DNA from: an uncultured bacterium
Lineage (GTDB): Bacteria > Planctomycetota > JAJSAM01 > JAJVHW01
Assembly: GCA_937996235.1 (NCBI GenBank)
Contig: CALKVK010000009.1
Span: 248,001-312,000, forward strand
Length of the DNA: 64,000 nt
Direction: 5' to 3'
Of this stretch, positions 18,536 through 27,479 are shown in pieces (the first letter of the stretch is position 1; every line of letters starts with the position of its first letter). The notes below the pieces were generated by a model. It did no database searches. It was not told the origin of the DNA and saw only the letters and a program-made list of their open reading frames with translations. The position numbers were made by a program, and so were the translations under genes.

Positions 18536-19690
18536 ATGCGACGCGTCCTCGTCCTCGGCTCCACCGGCTCCGTCGGCCGCAGCACCCTCGACGTCGTCGA
18601 GGCGCTGCCCGACCGCTTCCGCGTGGCGGGACTCGCGGCGCACGGCAGCGCGGAGCGCATCGCGGAGCAGGCGCGACGCCACCGCGTCGACGTGGTCGCG
18701 CTCGAGGACGGCGCCGCCGCGGAGCGCGCGCGCGCGCTGCTCGCGGGGACGTCGACGCGCGTGCTCGGCGGCCCGGGCGCGGGGCTGGCGCTGGTGCGCA
18801 GCGTCGAGGCGGACGTCACGCTGCAGGCGACGGTCGGCGCCGCGGCGCTCGACACCACGTTCGCGGCGCTCGAGACCGGCGGCGTGCTCGCGCTCGCGAA
18901 CAAGGAGTGCCTCGTCGCCGCGGGGGCGCTCGTGCTCGCGACCGCGGCGCGCCACGGCACGACCGTCGTGCCCGTGGACAGCGAGCACTCGGCGGTGACG
19001 CAGTGCCTGCGCGCCGGGCGCAAGGACGAGGTCGAGCGCATCCTGCTCACGGCGAGCGGCGGCGCGTTCCGCGACCGGCCGCTCGCGACCCTCGCCGACG
19101 CGACGCCCGACGAGGCCCTGCGGCACCCGACGTGGAGCATGGGCCCGCGGATCACCGTGGACTCGGCGACGATGATGAACAAGGCACTCGAGGTGGTCGA
19201 GGCGCACGTGCTCTTCGACCTGCCCCCCGAGCGGATCGAGGTGGTCATCCACCCGCAGTCGATCGTCCATTCCATGGTGGAGTTCCGCGACGGCAGCGTG
19301 ATGGCGCAGATGAGCCGGCCCGACATGCGGCTGCCGGTGCTCTTCGCGCTGGGCTACCCGGAGCGCCCCGCGTATCCGCCGGTGCGGTTCTCGCTCGCCG
19401 AGTACCGTGCGCTCGAGTTCCGCGCGGTCGATCCGGAGCGCTACCCGGCGCTCGCCCTCGGGCACCGCGCGGCGCGCGCAGGCGGCATCGCCGGCGCCGT
19501 GCTGAACGCCGCGGACGAGGCGGCCGTCGAGGCGTTCCTCGCGGGCCGCCTGCGCTTCCCCGAGATCGCGGCGCGCGTCGAGGACGCGATGGACGCGCTC
19601 GTCCCCGCAACTCCCCCGGCGTCTGCGCCGACACTCGACGAGATCCGTGCCGCCGACGCCGCGGCGCGGGCGGAGGTCCTCGCGTGCTGA
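18536..19690 (+). CDS. dxr: 1-deoxy-D-xylulose 5-phosphate reductoisomerase
   Basis: The product is 384 residues, the normal length. The enzyme converts DXP to methylerythritol 4-phosphate with NADPH in the non-mevalonate isoprenoid pathway, in the cytoplasm. Seen in sequence: the NADPH loop GSTGSVGRSTLDVV at residues 7-20, ANKECLVAAG, the metal-binding VPVDSEHSA, the substrate loop LTASGGAFRD, HPTWSMGPRITVDSATMMNK and the C-terminal helical domain. The ATG at 18536 has no strong RBS but fits the family start exactly. Its stop overlaps the GTG of the site-2 protease gene by seven bases, so translation of the pair is probably coupled. The dxr-rseP pairing is a widespread gene order. Confidence 0.97.
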   Translation: MRRVLVLGSTGSVGRSTLDVVEALPDRFRVAGLAAHGSAERIAEQARRHRVDVVALEDGAAAERARALLAGTSTRVLGGPGAGLALVRSVEADVTLQATVGAAALDTTFAALETGGVLALANKECLVAAGALVLATAARHGTTVVPVDSEHSAVTQCLRAGRKDEVERILLTASGGAFRDRPLATLADATPDEALRHPTWSMGPRITVDSATMMNKALEVVEAHVLFDLPPERIEVVIHPQSIVHSMVEFRDGSVMAQMSRPDMRLPVLFALGYPERPAYPPVRFSLAEYRALEFRAVDPERYPALALGHRAARAGGIAGAVLNAADEAAVEAFLAGRLRFPEIAARVEDAMDALVPATPPASAPTLDEIRAADAAARAEVLAC

Positions 19691-21492
19691 CCCTCCTCGC
19701 CTCCCTCGACTCCATCCTGAACGTCGCGAAGACGGTGATCGGGATCGGCGGGCTGATCCTCGTCCACGAGCTGGGGCACTTCCTCGTCGGCCGCTGGTGC
19801 GGCGTCCGCGCCGAGGTGTTCTCGATCGGCTTCGGCCCCGCGATCCTGAGCTGGAAGCCCGGCCCGACCGAGTACCGGCTCGCGCCGATCCCGCTCGGGG
19901 GCTACGTGAAGTTCCTCGGCGAGTCCGACGACGACATCTCCGTCGCGCCCGACTCGTTCCGCGCGGCGACGTACCCGCGCAAGGTCGCGATCATGCTCGC
20001 GGGCGTCACGATGAACGTGCTGCTCGCGGCGGTGCTCTTCGTCGCCACGTTCTCGATGGGCGTCGACATGCTCGCGCCGGTCGTCGGCATGACGACCCAG
20101 GGCGGCCCGGCGTGGGAGGCGGGGATCCAGCCGGGCGACGAGATCGTGACCATCGACGGGCGGCGCATCCTCGGCTTCGACGACATCGTGCACGAGGTCG
20201 CGCTGCAGCCGTCGGTGGAGGTCGTCGTGCGGCGCGACGGCGCGCTGCTGCCGCCGCTGCGCGTGGTCACCGCCGACGGCGGCGCGCACCGCGTGATCGG
20301 CGTGGTCCCCGCGGAGGACCCGAGCGGCGTCTTCGGCGTCGAGGACGGCTCGCGCGCGGCGCTCGCGGGGCTGCGCTCGGGAGACCGCGTGGTGCGGATC
20401 GACGGGGAGCCCGTGAGCGGCTTCGCGGAGGCGCGCGAGCGCGCGACGGCGGCCGGACGGGACACGCGCTGGACGGTCGAGCGCGACGGCGCCGAGGTCG
20501 AGGTCGTGCTGCCGTGGCGGACGCGCTCGAGGCCCGTGATCGGCGTCGTGCCCGATTCGCTGGAGATCGGCGCCGTGCGGCGCGGCAGTGCGGCGGAGGC
20601 GCTCGGACTGCGGCGCGGCGACGTTCCCGTGGCCCTGGGCGCGCGCGCGACCCCCACCTGCGGTGCGCTGCAGGAGGCGCTGCGCTCCGAGGACGCCGCG
20701 GGGCCGCTCGTCGTCGAGCGCAACGGTGCGCGCGTCGAGCTGACGCCGCCCGGCGACGCCGCCGCGCGCGCGCAGGTGGCCGACTCCATCGCCGGTGTCG
20801 GCGGCGACGCCGTCGTCGTCTCCCCCGTCGGCGGCAACGCCGCTTCTCCCGCGCGCGACGCCGGTCTGCCGAGCGGCGCGCACATCGTCTCCGTCGACGG
20901 CACGCCGCTCGCGGCGTTCGCGGACCTCGCGCCCGCAGTCGCGAAGGCCGCGGAGGAGCAGCGGGCCCTGCGCATCACGTGGGTTCCGGGCGGTGTCAGC
21001 TCCACGGGAGGCGGCGAGCTCGCGGTTCTCCCCGCGACCATCGAGGAGCCCGACTTCACGGACATGGGCGCGCTCCCGCTGGTGCGCACCGTCCGCGAGG
21101 AGCACCCGCTCGACGCCGCGCTCCTCGGGCTCGAGCGCACGGACCGCTGGGTGAAGCGCATCCTGCACACGCTCGGGTCGCTCGTGACGGGGCGCGTGAG
21201 CGCCACCAACCTCGCGGGGCCCGTCGCCATCGCGCAGATGACCTACCGCACGGCCGAGTCCGGGCTGCCGCAGCTCCTGCTCTTCCTCGGGATGATCAGC
21301 ATGAACCTCGCGGTCATGAACCTGCTGCCGATCCCGGTGCTCGACGGCGGGCAGATCCTGATGGTGACCGCCGAGCGCGTGCGCGGCCGCCCGCTCCCGG
21401 AGCGCGTGCAGGTGGGCTTCCAGTACGCGGGGCTGATCCTGCTGCTCGCGCTCATGGTGTTCGTGGTCGCGAACGACATCCGCAGGCTGTAG
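19684..21492 (+). CDS. rseP: Site-2 intramembrane zinc protease, RseP type, with four PDZ-like domains
   Basis: The product is 602 residues against about 450 for E. coli RseP. The active-site helix carries HELGH at residues 28-32, and the C-terminal membrane part has NLLPIPVLDGGQ with the third zinc ligand Asp. The family cleaves transmembrane anti-sigma factors and signal peptides in the inner membrane. Between TM2 (about residues 95-120) and the C-terminal TMs lie four PDZ-like units: QGGPAWEAGIQPGDEIVTID, DGSRAALAGLRSGDRVVRID, RRGSAAEALGLRRGDVP (degenerate) and ARDAGLPSGAHIVSVDG. E. coli has two. The GTG start overlaps the dxr stop by seven bases; the next gene begins ten bases after its stop. 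Confidence 0.95.
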   Translation: MLTLLASLDSILNVAKTVIGIGGLILVHELGHFLVGRWCGVRAEVFSIGFGPAILSWKPGPTEYRLAPIPLGGYVKFLGESDDDISVAPDSFRAATYPRKVAIMLAGVTMNVLLAAVLFVATFSMGVDMLAPVVGMTTQGGPAWEAGIQPGDEIVTIDGRRILGFDDIVHEVALQPSVEVVVRRDGALLPPLRVVTADGGAHRVIGVVPAEDPSGVFGVEDGSRAALAGLRSGDRVVRIDGEPVSGFAEARERATAAGRDTRWTVERDGAEVEVVLPWRTRSRPVIGVVPDSLEIGAVRRGSAAEALGLRRGDVPVALGARATPTCGALQEALRSEDAAGPLVVERNGARVELTPPGDAAARAQVADSIAGVGGDAVVVSPVGGNAASPARDAGLPSGAHIVSVDGTPLAAFADLAPAVAKAAEEQRALRITWVPGGVSSTGGGELAVLPATIEEPDFTDMGALPLVRTVREEHPLDAALLGLERTDRWVKRILHTLGSLVTGRVSATNLAGPVAIAQMTYRTAESGLPQLLLFLGMISMNLAVMNLLPIPVLDGGQILMVTAERVRGRPLPERVQVGFQYAGLILLLALMVFVVANDIRRL

Positions 21493-21501
21493 ACCTGCGG
21501 C

Positions 21502-22395
21502 ATGTCCGCGGCCGCGCTCCTCCGCCTCCTGCGCTGGCCGGGCGCGCTGACGGCCGCCGCGAACGCCGTCACGGGGTTCCTGCTGGTGCGCGTCTCCGGC
21601 GGCGCGGGCACGCTCGCGGCCGGCGTCGCGGCCGGAGCTGCGGGGGCGCTCGTCTATCTCGGCGGCGTGGTCCTGAACGACTGGGCCGACGCGGAGCGCG
21701 ACCGCGAGCTGCACCCCGCGCGTCCGCTGCCCTCCGGCGCCGTGGGTCGCAGCGCCGCCGGACGTCTCGCGGCGCTGCTGCTCGCCGCGGGCTGCGGGCT
21801 CGCGTTCGCCGTGGCCGGGCCGGCGTGCGGCGCCGCCGTGACCGCAGCGGCGTTCGCCGCGGTGGCGTACGACCTCGTCGCGAAGCGCGCGCGCCTGCCG
21901 GGCAGCATCGCGCTCGCGCTGGCGCGCGGCGCGAACGCGGCGGCCGGCATGCTCGCGTCGGCCGGGACACACGACGACGTTCTCGCCCGCGCGTCGGACG
22001 CCGTCGTCGCGTACCCCGTGTGCGTCGCGGGCTACACGCTGCTGCTCACCTACACGAGCACGTTCGAGGGGCGCCGTATCTCCCCCGCCGCGGCGACCGC
22101 GCTCGTCACGGCGCTGGCGCTGCCCGCGGGGCTCGCGTGGCCGCACTTCCCCGCCGCGTGGTGGTGGGCCCCCGCGCTCGCGCTGCTGCCGCTGCTCGCG
22201 ACGCTCGTCGCCGCCGCGCGCGAGGCGCAGGTCCCGGACGGCCCCGGCATCGGCGCGCTGGTGCGCGCGGGCGTCTTCGGCTTCCTGCTGGTCGACGCCG
22301 CCTGGCTGCTCGGCGTCGGCTGGTACGACGCAGGCTTCTGGCTGATCCTCGCGTACGTCGCGCTGCGCTTCCTGCTAGCGCGGCTGCGTTCCTGA
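21502..22395 (+). CDS. UbiA-family prenyltransferase
   Basis: This is a 297-residue polytopic membrane protein with eight or nine predicted hydrophobic helices. The first Asp-rich motif, NDWADAERDRELHPARPLPS (NDxxDxxxD...RPxxxG type), is classical for binding the Mg-prenyl diphosphate. The second region is YDLVAKRARLPGSIALALARG, where the usual DxxxD is weak. UbiA enzymes transfer polyprenyl chains to aromatic acceptors (quinones, haem, chlorophyll) or sugars. The length and motif resemble the EboC subgroup, but no other ebo genes are nearby. Located ten bases after rseP, so it is probably in the same operon as dxr, which feeds isoprenoid synthesis. The last 21 bases overlap the convergent downstream gene. 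Confidence 0.88.
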   Translation: MSAAALLRLLRWPGALTAAANAVTGFLLVRVSGGAGTLAAGVAAGAAGALVYLGGVVLNDWADAERDRELHPARPLPSGAVGRSAAGRLAALLLAAGCGLAFAVAGPACGAAVTAAAFAAVAYDLVAKRARLPGSIALALARGANAAAGMLASAGTHDDVLARASDAVVAYPVCVAGYTLLLTYTSTFEGRRISPAAATALVTALALPAGLAWPHFPAAWWWAPALALLPLLATLVAAAREAQVPDGPGIGALVRAGVFGFLLVDAAWLLGVGWYDAGFWLILAYVALRFLLARLRS

Positions 22396-23763
22396 GTCGG
22401 ACGCCGCGGGCGTCGCGCTCCCCCGCGGGCCGAACGCGCGGTCGAGGATCGCCGCGAAGCGCGGGTCGTCGACGAGCGGGTGCATGTCGCCGTCCTCCTC
22501 GACCCAGTCGCGCGAGAGGTCGGTCAGGTCGCCGGAGAGCGCCACGTCGAGCTGCGCGAGGGCCTCGTCGATGCGGCCGCCCCGGGCGAGCGCGCACGCG
22601 CGGTTGTAGGCGGAGATGGTCGGCACGGCGCCGAACTCGCGCATCTGCACGCTGATGGACTCCGCGTACGCCTCGGCCGCGCGGTCGAACTCGCGCATGC
22701 GGTGGCGCACGCCGCCGAGGCGCGCGAGGTCCGACGCGAGCGCCTGCAGCGCGCGCGCCCTGCGGCTCGCCGGCAGCCGCTCGGCCCACAGGCGGTCCTG
22801 CCGCACCTCCATCTCGAGGGCGCGCGCGCGCTGCGCGAGGCGGTCCTTCATCCCGTGCGCCGCGAGGATCTCGCCGATGGTCTCCGCCATCGCGTCCTCC
22901 CACTGCCGGAGCTGGAAGCCGCGCAGGAGCTGATAGCGCTCGTGCGCGTCCTCGAGGTCCTGCGCGACGTCGTCGAGCAGCGGTCCGAGCAGGTCGATGT
23001 CGGCGACGTCGGCGAGCGCCTGCGCGGCGAGGCCGCCCAGCTCCTCCCCGTCCACCTCGGGCGGCGTCGGGCGGAACGGCCTGTAGCCGCGGCGCTCCGA
23101 GAGCCGCAGCTCGCGCAGCCCGAGCAGCTTGCGCTGCGGCGTCGGCTCGGAGCCGTCGGGCGCGAGGGCGAGGAAGCGGTCCTCGACGGGGATGTCGAGG
23201 AGCATCGCGACGAGGATCGGCTGGACGGGCCACCCGAACGCCTCGAGGTCGCGGAAGCGGCCGTCGTACGTGCCGCCCTTGCGGCGCCACTTCGAGACGA
23301 CGGTGCGCTCGACGGCATCACGCACGGCCAGCGCGCGGAGGCGCTGCGCGCGCGCGGCGAGACGCGGGTCGGACGCGTCCAGCGCCTTCGTCACCGCGGC
23401 GACGGCGTCGTCGCCGAGCAGCACCGCCGCCCGCAGAGCGGCGTCGGCCGAGGGCGGGTCCTCGCCCTGCGCGGCGGCGACGACGGCCGGCAGCGCCCCC
23501 GCGGCCCCGCGCAGCCCGGCGAGCTCGAGCAGCATCGGACGCGAGCGCGGCGACGCCTCGGCGAGCGCCTCCACGAGGACCGCCAGGTCGAGCGCCTCGT
23601 CGGTCCGCAGCCGCCGGAAGGCGCGCTCGCGCACGGCCGCGGCGGGGTCGTCGAGGTCGCGCAGCGCGCCGTCGCGGACGCCGGCCGAGGCCGGGACGGC
23701 GACGGCGGCGGCGAGCGCCACTGCGAGGAGCGAGGTGCTGAGACGGCGCGGCACGGGCGACAT
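22375..23763 (-). CDS. Exported HEAT-like/TPR protein of unknown function
   Basis: The product is 462 residues. The signal peptide ends VPASAG. The N-terminal third is alpha-helical and HEAT-like (DDPAAAVRERAFRRLR; AALRAAVLLGDDAVAAVTKAL). A middle region of helices and a conserved-looking KWRRKGGTYDGRF segment follows. The C-terminal 120 residues contain TPR-type helices (EFDRAAEAYAESISVQMREF; SAYNRACALARGGRIDEALAQLD) and end in the TPR-capping motif MHPLVDDPRFAAILDR. This suggests a periplasmic scaffold that senses or assembles another protein. No enzymatic motif was seen. It converges on the UbiA gene with a 21-base overlap and is divergent from the PadR gene (90 bases between starts). Confidence 0.78.
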   Translation of the reverse strand: MSPVPRRLSTSLLAVALAAAVAVPASAGVRDGALRDLDDPAAAVRERAFRRLRTDEALDLAVLVEALAEASPRSRPMLLELAGLRGAAGALPAVVAAAQGEDPPSADAALRAAVLLGDDAVAAVTKALDASDPRLAARAQRLRALAVRDAVERTVVSKWRRKGGTYDGRFRDLEAFGWPVQPILVAMLLDIPVEDRFLALAPDGSEPTPQRKLLGLRELRLSERRGYRPFRPTPPEVDGEELGGLAAQALADVADIDLLGPLLDDVAQDLEDAHERYQLLRGFQLRQWEDAMAETIGEILAAHGMKDRLAQRARALEMEVRQDRLWAERLPASRRARALQALASDLARLGGVRHRMREFDRAAEAYAESISVQMREFGAVPTISAYNRACALARGGRIDEALAQLDVALSGDLTDLSRDWVEEDGDMHPLVDDPRFAAILDRAFGPRGSATPAASDSGTQPR

Positions 23764-23853
23764 CGTATCCCACTCGGACGTACGAGGGCGTGCGGGCGCG
23801 CTTCGGGACATACCTCGTGCCGCCCGATATCGTGAGCGCAACGAGGCTTCCGG

Positions 23854-24243
23854 TTGGCCACACCCTTCGAGGAGCGCGCAGAGGCGGAACTGCGACGCGG
23901 CGTGCTGCAGCTCGCCGTGCTGGCGATCCTGCGCCGCCGCACGTACGGCTACGAGCTGCTCCGCGTACTCGAGGAGGCCGGCCTCCCCACCGAGGAAGGG
24001 ACGCTCTACCCCATCCTCCGTCGTCTCCAGTCCGACGACCTCCTCAGCTCCGAGTGGGACACCACGGGATCCCGCCCAAGGAAGTACTACCGAACGACCG
24101 ATACGGGGAGCGCGGTCCTGGCGGCCCTGGCGGCCGACTGGGCGCGTGTGAACGACGCACTGTGGCGCGTGCTCGCAGTGAGCGGAGGAGACGATGAGCC
24201 CGAGGACGGCCGCCAGCCCGGTGCTGCGGGAGTTCCTGGGTAG
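23854..24243 (+). CDS. PadR-family transcriptional regulator
   Basis: The product is 129 residues from a TTG at 23854, about eight bases after GAGG; no ATG or GTG lies in a suitable place. The winged helix is unmistakable: ELRRGVLQLAVLAILRRRTYGYELLRVLEE (recognition region), GTLYPILRRLQSDDLLSSEW, then the wing RPRKYYRTTDTG and a helix for dimerisation. PadR proteins repress nearby genes in response to small ligands or cell state. The last 50 bases overlap the following membrane-protein gene, a strong sign of co-expression. PadR plus a membrane protein with an N-terminal HAAS-like segment is a recurring bacterial pair. Confidence 0.92.
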   Translation: MATPFEERAEAELRRGVLQLAVLAILRRRTYGYELLRVLEEAGLPTEEGTLYPILRRLQSDDLLSSEWDTTGSRPRKYYRTTDTGSAVLAALAADWARVNDALWRVLAVSGGDDEPEDGRQPGAAGVPG

Positions 24244-25153
24244 GGTCCGTCCCCACCTGCCGCTCCGCGAGGGCAACGACATCCTGCTCGAGCTCGAGAG
24301 CACGGTCCTCGACCGCGCCGAGACGCTGGCCGCGCGCGCCGGCCGCCCCGCCGACGAGGCGGCGATCCGCGAGGCGCTCGAGGAGATCGGCGATCCCGAG
24401 GAGTTCGCCTGGACGTTCGCGCAGCCGCGCTACCTGGTGGCGCCCGAGGCCTACCGCACGTTCCTGATCTGGACCGGCATGATCTTCGTCGTGCACCTCG
24501 TGCTGATCGGTGTGGCGACCGCGCTCGCGCGTCCGCTGCACGTGGGGCTGTGCGAGATCGCGCCCGTCGGCGCGAACGGACTCGTGAGCGTGCTCGCGTC
24601 GGCCGTGAACGCGGTGCTGCTCGACGTGGGCATCACCGCCACGCTGTTCGGCGTCGCCGGCTCGTACCAGCGCGCCGTCGAGCCGGGCGCGTCGTCGTTC
24701 GCGGTGGACGTCGCGCCGCGCGCGGCCCTCGGGCGCGCGTTCCTCGCGCTGCTCGTCGCCCTCGTGCTGAACGTGTTCCACGACCGGCTCTTCGTGGTGA
24801 TCTCCGGCGGAGAGGCGCACGGACTCGTGACGACCTGGACGCTCGCCACGCTGCCGCTCCTGACGTCGCTCCTCGTGCTCGCCGCCGCGAAGGAGGGGCT
24901 CTACGCCTGGCTCGGCGAGACGCGCACGACCGTCGCCGCCGACGCCGCGCACGGCGTGCTCGGCGTCATCATCACGCTCTACCTGCTCGGCGGCGACGCG
25001 CTGCTCGCGCTGCCGCAGATCGCGGCGCTCGAGGCGTTCCGCGAGCCGGTCAACGCGTTCCTCGCGCAGGTCGGCCAGCTCATGATCGCGGTCGCCGCGC
25101 TGTGCTTCGGCGTGAAGACGCTGCGCCGCTCCGTGCGCTTCGCGCAGCTCTGA
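24194..25153 (+). CDS. Polytopic membrane protein partnered with PadR (N-terminal HAAS/DUF1700-like segment)
   Basis: The product is 319 residues; the ATG at 24194 follows GGAGGAGA. Residues 8-75 form a soluble helical segment (FLGRVRPHLPLREGNDILLELESTVLDRAE, then IREALEEIGDPEEFAWTF). This matches the short cytoplasmic HAAS-type domain found before membrane domains in genes paired with PadR regulators. Six hydrophobic helices follow (about 93-115, 130-157, 180-205, 215-240, 252-275, 290-312). It starts 50 bases inside the PadR gene. Function is not established; a membrane sensor or an envelope-stress component controlled by PadR is an inference. It converges with tyrS at 28 bases. Confidence 0.85.
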   Translation: MSPRTAASPVLREFLGRVRPHLPLREGNDILLELESTVLDRAETLAARAGRPADEAAIREALEEIGDPEEFAWTFAQPRYLVAPEAYRTFLIWTGMIFVVHLVLIGVATALARPLHVGLCEIAPVGANGLVSVLASAVNAVLLDVGITATLFGVAGSYQRAVEPGASSFAVDVAPRAALGRAFLALLVALVLNVFHDRLFVVISGGEAHGLVTTWTLATLPLLTSLLVLAAAKEGLYAWLGETRTTVAADAAHGVLGVIITLYLLGGDALLALPQIAALEAFREPVNAFLAQVGQLMIAVAALCFGVKTLRRSVRFAQL

Positions 25154-25181
25154 GCCGCGCTGCGGGAGACGTCGCGCACGC

Positions 25182-26399
25182 CTACGCGCGGACGATGCGC
25201 GCGAAGCGCCGCTTGCCGACCTTGAGCACCGCGCCCGGTGCCGGGTCGAGCACCGCCTCGGCGTCGTCGAGCCGCGCGTCGTCGAGCCGCACCGCGCCCT
25301 GCTGCACGAGCCGCCGCGCCTCGCCCTTGCTCTTCGCGAGCGCCGGCGGGTCCACGGTCAGGAGCTGCACGAGCGCTGCTCCGCCCGCGGGCACGGGCAG
25401 GTCGGGCATCTCGTCCGGGAGCTGCCGCTCCGAGAAGACGCGGCGGAACTCCTCGGCGGCCGCGTCGGCGGCCGCAGCGCCCCAGTAGCGCGCGACCACG
25501 GCCTTCCCGAGCGCCTCCTTCGCCGCGCGCGGATGCGTCCGCGCCGGATCGACCAGCTCCGCGACGCGCGCCTCGTCCACGTCGGTGAAGCACGTGAGCC
25601 AGATCCCCATGAGCGCGTCGGGGATGCTCATGCACTTGCCGAACTGCTCGTTCGGCGACTCCTTCACGCCCACGTAGTTGCCGTACGACTTCGACATCTT
25701 CACGACGCCGTCGGTGCCCGGCACCAGCGGATTGACGACGAGCGCCTGCGGCGCCTGCCCCGCCTCCTTCTGCAGCGCGCGTCCGACGAGCAGGTTGAAG
25801 CGCTGGTCGGAGCCGCCGAGCTCGACGTCGGCGCGCACGACGACCGAGTCCCAGCCCTGCATCAGCGGGTAGAGGAACTCGTGGATCGAGATCGGCTGCT
25901 GCTCGCGGTAGCGCTTCTCGAAGTCGTCGCGCTCGAGCATCTGCGCGACCGTCATGCGCCCCGCGAGGCGCATCACGTCCATGAAGCCCATCTGCGCGAA
26001 CCACTCGCCGTTGCGGCGGATCTCGAGGCGCTCCGGGAGCAGGATCGCGCCGACCTGGTCGAGGTACGTCTGCGCGTGCGCCTCGACCGTCTCGGCCGTG
26101 AGCATCGGCCGCAGCGCGTTGCGGCCGGAGGGGTCCCCCACCTGCGCCGTGAAGTCGCCGATGATCAGCACCGCCACGTGCCCCAGGTCCTGGAACGTGC
26201 GCAGCTTCCAGAGCGGCACCGAGTTGCCGAGCGTCAGGTCGGGCGCCGTCGGATCCACGCCGAGCTTCACGCGGAGCGGCGTCCCCGACGCGCGGCTCTT
26301 CTCGAGCCGCGCGCGCAGCTCGTCCTCGGGGAACACGTCCTCGGCACCGCGGCGGATGCGGCGGAGCTGCTCGTCGACGGGCGGGAACGCGTGCGTCAT
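25182..26399 (-). CDS. tyrS: Tyrosyl-tRNA synthetase with an altered HIGH motif
   Basis: The product is 405 residues: a class I catalytic domain followed by a C-terminal S4 RNA-binding domain (about 340-405; GEARRLVQQGAVRLDDARL). It charges tRNATyr. KMSKS is intact at 234-238. The tyrosine-binding region (GGSDQRFNLLVGR) is present. The HIGH signature after DPTAPDL reads T56-L-G-N59. Asn in the last position is common in this family, but Thr in place of the first His is unusual, because that residue stabilises the transition state. The nucleotide reading is unambiguous (ACG CTC GGC AAC). ATG at 26399, 26 bases after the stop of the upstream lipoprotein gene, in the same direction as rpsA and cmk. 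Confidence 0.95.
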   Translation of the reverse strand: MTHAFPPVDEQLRRIRRGAEDVFPEDELRARLEKSRASGTPLRVKLGVDPTAPDLTLGNSVPLWKLRTFQDLGHVAVLIIGDFTAQVGDPSGRNALRPMLTAETVEAHAQTYLDQVGAILLPERLEIRRNGEWFAQMGFMDVMRLAGRMTVAQMLERDDFEKRYREQQPISIHEFLYPLMQGWDSVVVRADVELGGSDQRFNLLVGRALQKEAGQAPQALVVNPLVPGTDGVVKMSKSYGNYVGVKESPNEQFGKCMSIPDALMGIWLTCFTDVDEARVAELVDPARTHPRAAKEALGKAVVARYWGAAAADAAAEEFRRVFSERQLPDEMPDLPVPAGGAALVQLLTVDPPALAKSKGEARRLVQQGAVRLDDARLDDAEAVLDPAPGAVLKVGKRRFARIVRA

Positions 26400-26425
26400 G
26401 TGCGGAGGATAGTGGCGGCGCGCAC

Positions 26426-27454
26426 TCAGCGCAGAAGGGCTTCGAGACGCGCGGCGGCGGCGTTGCACACGAACGCGAGCGGCGGGTCCGCGTCGGCGGC
26501 GCGGCGCAGCAGCTCGGCGCCGCGCTCGCGCTCGTCCGGGGCGAGCAGCTCGGCCGCGGTCAGGATGTGCGGCGGCGAGCGCTTCACGACGGCTGTCGAG
26601 AGCGCGGCGAGCGGGTCGGCCGCGAGCGGCTCGAAGCCCTGCATGAACACGCGCACGAGGCCCTCGTCGAGCGCCAGCCCCTCGAACAGCTCCGTCGCGC
26701 CCACGCGCACGACGATCGGGCGCAGCGTGCCGCCGACGTGCACGACGCTGAAGCCGGTGTGCGTGAGCCGCAGACGCTCGGCGGGGATCGTGACGGGCAG
26801 GTCGCGCGTACCGCCCGGCAGCAGATCCACGTCGCCCGGCAGCGGCACGTGCAGGTTGAAGTCGGTCGAGCGGACGTTGCCGTAGACGTCGAAGTCGTCG
26901 CGCGTGACCTCGACCACGAGCAGCGCCGGCGAGGAGCCCGACGCCGTCGCGGGGATCTGCAGCGGCGCGCTGCTCAGGTTGCGGATGCGCACGACCGCGC
27001 GCACGTCGCTGCCGTCGGCGATCGCGTCGCGCTCGGGCACGACGACGAGGCGGGCGACCTGCTGCCGCACGAGGAGGTCGCGCGCCTGGGCACGCAGCCG
27101 CCGCAGCTCGGCGGCCTGTGTCGGCGGTGCGCCCTCGCGCAGCGCGCGCGTCGCGATGGCGAGGGCCCCGAGCGCGTCGCCCTCGGACAGCGCCTGCGTG
27201 GCCGATCCCACGGCCGCAAGCGCAGCGGCCTCGCGCTCCTGATCCGTCGCCGGCGCGTCCGGCGTGCTCACGACGCCCTCGCCGAGCGGCTTCTCGGTGC
27301 GGCACGCCGCGAGCGCGAGGAGGGCCGCACAGAGAGCGAGGGCCGCCGCTCGCGCGACGGCCCTCGTGGTTCCATGACCCGGGAGCGGAGACGTCTCCGC
27401 TCCGCCCTGGGCGACTCGGGGAAGCGTGCCGGCGGCCGATGTCCTGCCCGTCAC
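26426..27454 (-). CDS. Predicted lipoprotein of unknown function
   Basis: The start is taken as the GTG at 27454, seven bases after GGAGG, giving 342 residues. An in-frame GTG six bases upstream sits too close to the RBS. A lipobox ALLALAAC places the lipidated Cys near residue 51, preceded by a hydrophobic helix but with an unusually long, 30-residue n-region. The mature part has a helical, TPR-like stretch (SATQALSEGDALGALAIATR) and then a beta domain (VVRIRNLSSAPLQIPATASG, DVDLLPGGTRDLPVTIPAER) like an immunoglobulin-type fold. No family is recognised. It lies between rpsA (25 bases upstream) and tyrS (26 bases downstream), so it is probably part of that transcription unit. Confidence 0.72.
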   Translation of the reverse strand: MTGRTSAAGTLPRVAQGGAETSPLPGHGTTRAVARAAALALCAALLALAACRTEKPLGEGVVSTPDAPATDQEREAAALAAVGSATQALSEGDALGALAIATRALREGAPPTQAAELRRLRAQARDLLVRQQVARLVVVPERDAIADGSDVRAVVRIRNLSSAPLQIPATASGSSPALLVVEVTRDDFDVYGNVRSTDFNLHVPLPGDVDLLPGGTRDLPVTIPAERLRLTHTGFSVVHVGGTLRPIVVRVGATELFEGLALDEGLVRVFMQGFEPLAADPLAALSTAVVKRSPPHILTAAELLAPDERERGAELLRRAADADPPLAFVCNAAAARLEALLR

Positions 27455-27479
27455 GCCCACCCCTCCGCGCCCGAGCGGG

